The notes under the pieces: model-generated
Databases searched by the model: none
What the model was told of the DNA's origin: nothing
The model's input: only the letters and a program-made list of their open reading frames with translations
Program-made: the position numbers and the translations under genes
NCBI GenBank assembly: GCA_016550405.1
Contig: JABXGX010000256.1
Coordinates: 1 to 11,029, forward strand
Direction of reading: 5' to 3'
From: an archaeon
GTDB taxonomy: Archaea; Asgardarchaeota; Hermodarchaeia; Hermodarchaeales; Hermodarchaeaceae
DNA length: 11,029 nucleotides
Shown here: piece after piece, positions 6,432-11,029 of the stretch
How the letters are laid out: the number at the start of each line of letters is the position of its first letter
How positions within the stretch are numbered: position 1 is the first letter of the stretch

Positions 6432-6848
6432 GGTATTCCACTCGATCTTGAGCTGATTCGAATCTTGCCATTAGATGCAATCAAGAGATCACTTAATATT
6501 TCTTAGTCTAAGAGAATATAATATAATATTATGCTATTACTGTTTCGAATGGAGAGAAATATTGTTCCTAAAATGCGACTAGTCCAGTGAAACCCCGTAA
6601 TATGTGGAGTAAGGTAAGTGTGCTGCACTGGTTATTCAATGTGGCTTTTTTTGTGAGAGGCTGAGTCTTTAAGCCGAGCAAAGCCTTCTTTAGACAAGTC
6701 ATCAAGTCGCACATATGAAGCGGTTGGAATCTGCTCCGTCAACTGAATCCAACTTATTCTGCCTTCTCATAAAATTCGTATGTGCATAATTTTCGTCCTC
6801 TTCTTACACACATTGATGCTAACTGCTTGTGTTCGAGAAAATACCTTT
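6432..6848. other. Gene-free stretch between the LLM run and the intact AKR
   Basis: No convincing gene. AT-rich TATA-like sequence occurs at about 6510-6530, which may serve the minus-strand LLM transcript. A minus-strand frame at 6632-6766 is open for 44 codons and reads like protein (ISWIQLTEQIPTASYVRLDD), ending TAA, but it has no clear start and no recognisable family. It overlaps nested inverted repeats at 6709-6785. Confidence 0.4.
6709..6785 (+). repeat. Nested inverted repeats, possible structured RNA
   Basis: The outer arms GCACATATGAA (6709-6719) and TTCGTATGTGC (6775-6785) can pair at all 11 positions as plus-strand RNA, with one G-U wobble. The inner arms GTTGGAATC (6723-6731) and GAATCCAAC (6745-6753) pair at 8 of 9. 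The internal loop is lopsided, 3 bases against 21. On the minus strand the wobble becomes A-C, so a plus-strand RNA is slightly favoured. It is not a tRNA: there is no T-loop consensus and no anticodon arm. Confidence 0.3.
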
Positions 6849-7874
6849 TCATAGATTATTTTTTATTTCGCGCTCGTAAAACTCGATTTGTTCAGCGAGA
6901 GTATCCATAATGTTGAGCTGATAGGGACACTTCTCTTCGCATTCACCGCATCGATCACAAGTTTTTGCTTGCTCAATAAAATCAAGAAAAAACTTTCTGA
7001 ACCCCTTTGCTCCCCACAGAATCCACATGCTCTCGATGTTCATCACCCAAGGAATATTAATACCCAGTGGGCAGGGTTTACAATATTCACACCACATACA
7101 CAATTTCGAACCCTGTTTGGCACGAATATCTTCGATTCGTTGCCAGTCTTGCTTAGTGAGCTTCCAAGAGCCCTCAACCACCTCTACTATCTCTTCAATA
7201 TTTTCGATCGTTTCAATACCCGGTAGTGGCACGACGTTGTTAAACTGCAAAAGGTATTTCATGGCTAAATCCGCTTCTGCCAGCTGGCCACCTGCGAAGG
7301 GTTTCATCGCCAAAAAACCTACATCGTGCTTATTCGTTAACGGCACCAATTGTTCTTCAGCATGATTCGTCACGAAATTGAAGGGAAACATAATCACCTC
7401 AAAAAAACCAGACGCCACCGCCTTCTGAGCTACGGCCATCGAATGGGTTGAGATGCCAATATGGAGAACCTTACCAGATTCTAGGGCTTCCCTCGCAACT
7501 GACAAGGCTCCATCTGGCTGTAATAACGTCTCATAGGCCTCAAAGGTACTCACATTTTGAAGCAACCACACGTCGATATAGTACGTGTTCAACTGCCTAA
7601 GGCTTATTTCTAATCCCTTCAACGCTTGTTTCTTTGAACTCCACCTAGTTTTAGTCACAATCACAATATCATCACGACGACCTGCAATTGCTTTGCCTAT
7701 GCGAACCTCGCTATCGTCATAACCCGGTGAAGTGTCAATCAAATTTATCCCCAAATCCAGTGCTCGCGTAATAACTTTCACAGCCCTATTAAAAGGCGGA
7801 CGAATAAGGGGAATGCCCCCCATCCCCACACGGGACACCATCAAACCCGTTTTGCCTAATCTCACTGTTTCCAT
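6849..7874 (-). CDS. Aldo/keto reductase fused to a C-terminal 2x[4Fe-4S] ferredoxin-like domain
   Basis: This is an NAD(P)H- or ferredoxin-linked carbonyl oxidoreductase of the Fe-S AKR group; the substrate is unknown and no membrane segment is seen. The AKR barrel spans about residues 1-250: METVRLGKTGLMVSRVGMGG, catalytic-type Asp47 in LIDTSPGY, Tyr52 and Lys75. The fourth member of the usual Asp-Tyr-Lys-His tetrad appears replaced: the position reads WLLQNV (Gln106), whereas the copy at the right edge has FHNV. The C-terminus has two cysteine sets: CMWCEYCKPCP (259, 262, 265, 268) and CDRCGECEEKCP (306, 309, 312, 316). Full length is 341 residues with an ATG start at 7874. An 11-codon scrap repeating the N-terminus lies directly upstream. 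The gene is divergent from the winged-helix gene at 8112. Stop is TGA. Confidence 0.92.
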   Translation of the reverse strand: METVRLGKTGLMVSRVGMGGIPLIRPPFNRAVKVITRALDLGINLIDTSPGYDDSEVRIGKAIAGRRDDIVIVTKTRWSSKKQALKGLEISLRQLNTYYIDVWLLQNVSTFEAYETLLQPDGALSVAREALESGKVLHIGISTHSMAVAQKAVASGFFEVIMFPFNFVTNHAEEQLVPLTNKHDVGFLAMKPFAGGQLAEADLAMKYLLQFNNVVPLPGIETIENIEEIVEVVEGSWKLTKQDWQRIEDIRAKQGSKLCMWCEYCKPCPLGINIPWVMNIESMWILWGAKGFRKFFLDFIEQAKTCDRCGECEEKCPYQLNIMDTLAEQIEFYEREIKNNL

Positions 7875-7905
7875 TTATCACACTTCCAGACCCGTTTTGC
7901 TTAAT
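7842..7905 (-). repeat. Two 19-bp direct repeats, 45 bp apart, at the AKR 5' end
   Basis: CAAACCCGTTTTGCCTAAT (7842-7860, inside the AKR gene) recurs as CAGACCCGTTTTGCTTAAT (7887-7905, upstream of it), with two mismatches. The 45-base offset is 15 codons, so both copies encode the L-x-K-T-G-L motif in the same frame. This indicates a partial duplication of the gene start. Confidence 0.75.
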
Positions 7906-7913
7906 GCTGCCAT
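7878..7913 (-). pseudogene. Duplicated AKR N-terminal scrap / 11-residue leader ORF
   Basis: An ATG at 7913 encodes MAALSKTGLEV, then TGA. It is followed at once by TAA and the ATG of the intact AKR at 7874. LSKTGLEV is the standard AKR N-terminal strand (compare LGKTGLMVS in the real gene). It is either debris of a tandem duplication or an earlier start that has been shut by stop codons. If transcribed, ribosomes finishing it would be placed directly at the AKR start. Confidence 0.5.
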
Positions 7914-8111
7914 TTTCTTGTATTGAGTATTGGAAGAGTTGAAGCCAAATATTAGTCTTATCATATGTTAACGAATAACAATTATCGTAATTAGCTGAGT
8001 ATTTGGGTATATTAAAGTTGTCAATGTAGAAGATTAATATCCATAGGTTACAAGAAGGACTTTTAAGTGACTTTTAAACCAAATTAGTTCAGCGTTAAGT
8101 TAAAAAAATGA
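7914..8111. promoter_or_regulatory. Divergent promoter region between AKR and winged-helix regulator
   Basis: This AT-rich intergenic region serves both divergent genes. On the plus strand, GACTTTTAA occurs twice with an 11-base period (8058-8066 and 8069-8077). The second copy merges into a TATA-like TTTTAAA (8072-8078), placing a start site near 8100, a few bases before the regulator start. An imperfect dyad (ACGA...TCGT, about 7968-7985) could be an operator. The spacing of one helical turn between the repeats is what a dimeric binder would see. No factor is proven. Confidence 0.4.
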
Positions 8112-8801
8112 GTGCGACCGACTATGCAGGGCAAAACGAAAAAGAAGAGAAAACCGAAGGAATACAAGGATTTCATCACATATGAGCCTGAACTAGTTAT
8201 ATTCTTAAAAAAAGACGAAATGGACCTAGCTGAAGAAAATCTCAAGATTATCAAGGCTCTTAGAGAGAAGATGATGACAGTAAAGGAACTCCACGACCTC
8301 TATTTCGATAATGCCAGTAAAACCCACAAATACACAATAAAGACTATTTACAAGTATTTAGAGAAGTTGGAAAAAGCGGGACTAATAACAGTTGCAGGGC
8401 ACCGGATTACAGAGGGGGGCCGAATACCTGAAAGGGTATACAGTCGAACTGCAAAAGTGTTTTTACGCGAGTATGATGAGCTGGAATCACAATGGTGGGA
8501 TACAGATGAAAGCAGAGCTTTTAGTGAAAAAGTCAAGATCGCAATAAGTGACTTACTACACTGTTCTGAGCCTGATGCAAACACATTCCACGACTTGTTC
8601 AAAGAATTACTAAAAAACGTGTACAAAACGGAACGTACCTTGCTGAAAAAAGCGAAGCAGAGTGAAAAATTGGCAAAACTTTTTAGCACCATCGAATTTG
8701 AAGAAATTTACAAGTTAACCATTTATATTGATATTTTCACGACTCTCGTGCAACACCCTGAATTACTAGTACAAATGCGGAAGGCATTTGACATAAAATA
8801 A
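8112..8801 (+). CDS. Winged helix-turn-helix transcriptional regulator (PadR/ArsR-like)
   Basis: A 229-residue, probably cytoplasmic DNA-binding protein. A lysine-rich start (QGKTKKKRKPKEYKD) is followed by a winged helix at about residues 43-118: NLKIIKALREKMMTVKELHDL, a recognition helix in the segment YTIKTIYKYLEKLEKAGLI, and a wing GHRITEGGRIPERVYSRTAKVFL. That GGRxxRVYxxT-type wing is common in PadR- and ArsR-like regulators. The C-terminal half is helical and charged, likely for dimerisation or sensing, and I recognise no ligand domain. The start is uncertain: GTG at 8112 or the in-frame ATG at 8124. There is no Shine-Dalgarno, which fits a leaderless or short-leader transcript from the TATA-like box at 8072-8078. 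It is divergent to the AKR, which is a plausible target alongside itself. Stop is TAA. Confidence 0.8.
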   Translation: MRPTMQGKTKKKRKPKEYKDFITYEPELVIFLKKDEMDLAEENLKIIKALREKMMTVKELHDLYFDNASKTHKYTIKTIYKYLEKLEKAGLITVAGHRITEGGRIPERVYSRTAKVFLREYDELESQWWDTDESRAFSEKVKIAISDLLHCSEPDANTFHDLFKELLKNVYKTERTLLKKAKQSEKLAKLFSTIEFEEIYKLTIYIDIFTTLVQHPELLVQMRKAFDIK

Positions 8802-8840
8802 TTTCTACCCCAGTCATCAATTTGTATCAGTTTACACCTA

Positions 8841-9108
8841 CTAATTCAAGTCAGCCAACAATTTGCATTGGACCTTTTCCAACTCGCAAGCTGCCTCCGC
8901 ATCCCAAACTACTATGGGGCCTGCTCCTCTGACGGCTGTTCTTAAGATTTTGGCGACGCGGCGGCGGGTCCAGTATAAGATGGAAGCCAATAGCGGGCCT
9001 GTAGCACCTTCCCTTGGGGGGGGGGATCACAGTCTCTGGAATTCCTGCTTTCAGTTGTAGAGAATGTCGGACTATAACAATTTGTATATTTCTACCTATG
9101 TTTCCCTT
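8841..9108 (-). pseudogene. Decayed coding segment of unrecognised family, frameshifted in a run of ten G
   Basis: The minus strand reads like real protein across two frames. Upstream of the homopolymer (9026-9108): GRNIQIVIVRHSLQLKAGIP, then ETVI. Downstream in the frame shifted by one: REGATGPLLASILYWTRRRV, then AKILRTAVRGAGPIVVWDAE, ending in TAG at 8841-8843. The two join if the plus-strand G10 run (9016-9025) had nine G. A TAA at 9109-9111 blocks the frame upstream and no start codon is present, so the 5' part is missing too. The stretch is visibly richer in G+C than its surroundings, which suggests recent arrival from elsewhere or a conserved domain. I do not recognise the family. Nothing is seen in 9109-9239 or 8802-8840. 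Confidence 0.45.
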
Positions 9109-9239
9109 TTATCTTGGTCAGTGTTTGAATGAGCAAACCAATCAAACCCAGCAAAAACGAATCCATATTTTTGAAAAATATCTTAGGAATCATTGTTTTT
9201 TAGGGCTCAAGCAAACAGGTCTTCATTGCTTATTTTTAT

Positions 9240-9995
9240 TTAAAGTATCAAGATGGCAGCGATCTTCAGTATTTCGCTTGTGACGTTCCCCAGAATGTGT
9301 GGCAGCATGCCTAAGAAGATGTTTTTTTTCCACCATACTATGAGACCTAATACGAGTGTAAGTAAAGTGAGTTCAATAACTCGCCATGGCGTCCAGAAGT
9401 GATAAATGGCAAACAGGATTGCATTAAGGAACACGCCTTTCTTCTCTAACCGAGAAAGCCTAGGAAGTAAATATCCTCGGAAGTACGTTTCTTCGATTAA
9501 AGGACCTAGAACTCCATTTACAATAAGCGATAAGCTACCATTGATTAGTAAAACTGCCTTTGGATGTTCAAGAGAAAATGTTAGCACAAACCATTCAGGT
9601 AACCAAAAAAACAAGATGCCCCTCGCTTGAAGGCTGATTAATGACCCTAAGATCAAACTTACCAGTAAACCAGTTACTAGCATCGATGTAACAAACAAAA
9701 AGTATTGATTAAGAGAAAGGGGCTTGCGGTAAAATATCACTCCTTGGAGTTTGAATCCCCCTTTTCTCCTCTTGCCTTGGTATAATATAAGGCCCCCTTC
9801 GAAGATTACAAGGATTAACAGACCCGCTACTAAAAAGGCTGTGTTTGAAAGCAAACCTAGTGAGAGCATGAATGGAATCAGGACAATAAAAAGAAATGTT
9901 ATAAGAACGCCTGGAAGGAGGTGTAACACAACCGATTTTGGAATAGAATGCTGAGGATATTCTTGTTGATTTTTGATGCAATTGATCTGCGTCAC
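9240..9995 (-). CDS. CPBP-family intramembrane metalloprotease (CAAX protease / Abi-like)
   Basis: A 251-residue multi-pass membrane protein with about seven or eight hydrophobic segments. The three CPBP motifs are present in order: EETYFR (Glu168, Glu169, Arg173), FAIYH (Phe195, His199) and HILGN (His233, Asn237). Together they form the metal-dependent active site in this family. Characterised relatives process prenylated proteins, bacteriocins or signalling proteins; the substrate here cannot be inferred. The start is a GTG at 9995 with a strong AAGGGGG Shine-Dalgarno about 8 bases upstream, which decides the start. The first ~20 residues are polar, followed by the first membrane span. It lies 65 bases downstream of the broken AKR on the same strand but has its own ribosome-binding site. 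Stop is TAA. Confidence 0.9.
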   Translation of the reverse strand: MTQINCIKNQQEYPQHSIPKSVVLHLLPGVLITFLFIVLIPFMLSLGLLSNTAFLVAGLLILVIFEGGLILYQGKRRKGGFKLQGVIFYRKPLSLNQYFLFVTSMLVTGLLVSLILGSLISLQARGILFFWLPEWFVLTFSLEHPKAVLLINGSLSLIVNGVLGPLIEETYFRGYLLPRLSRLEKKGVFLNAILFAIYHFWTPWRVIELTLLTLVLGLIVWWKKNIFLGMLPHILGNVTSEILKIAAILIL

Positions 9996-10000
9996 GGCTA

Positions 10001-10010
10001 GATCCCCCTT
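10001..10010 (-). promoter_or_regulatory. Ribosome-binding site for the CPBP protease
   Basis: On the minus strand AAGGGGGATC lies 8 bases (counted from the last G) before the GTG at 9995. It is one of the clearest Shine-Dalgarno sequences in the window and fixes the non-ATG start. Confidence 0.6.
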
Positions 10011-10060
10011 TTCTTAAAAGATTATTAGTTGTGAACTTCTTCTTCATCGAGGGGAACCAA

Positions 10061-11029
10061 CTATTCTAGTCCTGGCTCGCTTTGAACCATGCGTTCGAAT
10101 AACATTAGATTGTCAGCGATCATATCTCGGATAGGTAAGTGATAGGGGCACTTCTGTTCACATTCTCCAGCGCACTCAACACAATACTTTGCTCCATCCA
10201 CTGCATCATTGACCCACTTCAAATTGACCAGCCGGTCAAGCGGTCAAAGCTTCAGAAGTGCAGGTAAGTTCACCAACTGCTGGATACGGACACCCTGTGG
10301 GCAGGGCATACAGTTGCCACACCGCCGACAGAGGAGTGTATCGAGTTCTGCGCTAAGGTTCGCTATTTGTTGGTTTTCCTGAAGGGTTAACTCCCATTCC
10401 CCTTTGACTATTTCCACGATCTCTTCGATTTCTTCATTTTTCTCAATACCTGGGACTGGCACCACATTATCGAATTGTAGCAGATATTTGATTGCCAAGT
10501 TGGCATCCTGTAACATGCCACCCGCGAAGGGCTTCATGGCGAGAAAGCCTACGTCATATTCACGCGCCAAAGGGACCAGGTCATCTGCAGGCTCTTGAGT
10601 TACGAAATTAAATGGGAACATAACCGTTTCAAAGTGACCAAATGTGATGGCTTTCCGTGCCACATCAGGGGAGTGGGTAGAGATACCGATGTGCTGGATC
10701 TTGCCAGCCTTTAAGGCTTCTTGGGCTATCTCCATAGCTCCCCCAGTGCTTAGTAATTGGTTGTAGGCCTCGAAAGTACTGACATTGTGAAACTGCCACA
10801 AGTCGATATAATCGGTGTTAAATTGCTGCAGGCTTTGCTCCAATAATCGCAAAGCCGATGCTTTATCCCGCCAACTAGTTTTCGTAGCAAGAACCAGCTC
10901 ATCGCGTCGACCCGCAATCGCCTTACCCAATAGCTGCTCGCTGTGTCCCGCCCCATAATTTGCGGCGGTATCGAAGAAGTTGATTTCCTGATCTAGGGCC
11001 CACTGGATAGCACGAATCGACTCTGCATC
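10061..11029 (-). pseudogene. Second aldo/keto reductase-ferredoxin fusion, 5' end outside window, broken by in-frame TGA
   Basis: A paralogue of the AKR at 6849-7874. The frame is open from the right edge (AIQWALDQEINFFDTAANYG), so the TTG at 10930 is an internal codon. Catalytic-type Asp and Tyr (FDTAANYG), Lys (LATKTSW) and His (WQFHNV) are all present, as is the first cysteine set CRRCGNCMPCP. A TGA at 10244-10246 then interrupts the frame. The same frame continues as PLDRLVNLKWVNDAVDGAKY, CVECAGECEQKCPYHLPIRD, to a TAG at 10061-10063. The TGA lies in a tandem repeat (CGGTCAAG/CGGTCAAAG, 10233-10249), so a small in-frame duplication probably created it. The second cysteine set has one extra residue (CxxCxxxCxxxC instead of CxxCxxCxxxC). 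Both faults point to decay. Truncated at the TGA, it would keep the barrel and the first cluster only. Confidence 0.82.

Noticed and set aside
6303..6506. Plus-strand frame ending IPLDLELIRILPLDAIKR
   Set aside because: Most of it is antisense to the LLM copy B start. The extra tail is short and matches no family I recognise.
6709..6785. tRNA gene (GCACATA/TATGTGC looks like a 7-bp acceptor stem)
   Set aside because: There is no TTCRA T-loop, no D-arm consensus and no five-pair anticodon stem at the expected spacing.
8348..8692. Minus-strand frame of 114 codons
   Set aside because: Antisense to the winged-helix regulator; its Ser/Phe-rich composition is typical of a shadow frame.
9709..10047. 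Minus-strand frame of 112 codons overlapping the CPBP start
   Set aside because: It is out of frame with the CPBP gene, which has all three family motifs and a strong ribosome-binding site.
10244..10246. TGA in the right-hand AKR as a selenocysteine codon
   Set aside because: The position is not a cysteine or redox site in the paralogue, and the TGA lies in a small tandem repeat. Decay explains it better.
1..11029. CRISPR array, rRNA or complete insertion sequence
   Set aside because: No regularly spaced identical repeats, no rRNA-like conserved stretches, and no transposase with terminal inverted repeats were seen by eye.

Overview
The window comes from an archaeon. It opens with the C-terminal half of a transcription factor B. 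It carries three luciferase-like monooxygenases of the type that often use F420, a flavin-like cofactor. One strong start (the C45 acyltransferase) fits a leaderless transcript with a TATA box about 26 bases upstream. It also holds the tail of an archaeal-type tyrosine recombinase with a zinc ribbon. The DNA is moderately AT-rich, with loosely packed genes and several broken ones. A TACK or Asgard lineage would fit, but the sequence alone does not fix the phylum.

Layout. 1-478: C-terminal part of TFB (+), then a hairpin/T-tract terminator. 479-958: no firm gene. 959-1336: a small cupin (+) interrupted by one in-frame TAG. 1356-2375: a C45-family autoproteolytic acyltransferase/hydrolase (-), convergent with the cupin. 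2456-2680: a 5'-truncated remnant of a tyrosine recombinase (+). 2777-3073: a DUF3303-like small protein (+). 3281-6431: a minus-strand run of three LLM oxidoreductases, with a collapsed aldo/keto reductase (AKR) mini-frame between two of them. 6432-6848: no firm gene. 6849-7874: an intact AKR-ferredoxin fusion (-), preceded by a duplicated scrap of its own N-terminus. 8112-8801: a divergently transcribed winged-helix regulator (+). 8841-9108: a decayed coding segment (-) of unrecognised family, frameshifted in a run of ten G. 9240-9995: a CPBP membrane protease (-). 10061 to the right edge: a second AKR-ferredoxin gene (-), broken by an in-frame TGA and altered in its second cysteine cluster.

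How it works together. The core is a redox cluster of LLM oxidoreductases and Fe-S aldo/keto reductases that has grown by duplication. Two LLM genes are close paralogues, and AKR sequence occurs four times: one intact gene, one broken gene, one internally deleted mini-frame and one N-terminal scrap. The winged-helix gene sits divergent to the intact AKR and is a natural candidate regulator. No substrate can be read from the sequence.

The main puzzle is the set of interrupted reading frames. Some are plain decay: the recombinase tail, the AKR scraps and the poly-G frameshift. The cupin is different, because its only fault is one TAG and both cupin motifs are intact. None of the ten intact or nearly intact genes ends in TAG, and the frame running from the recombinase remnant into DUF3303 is interrupted only by TAG codons. 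Pyrrolysine-type TAG reading is therefore worth testing, but ordinary pseudogenes or consensus errors remain the simpler explanation.
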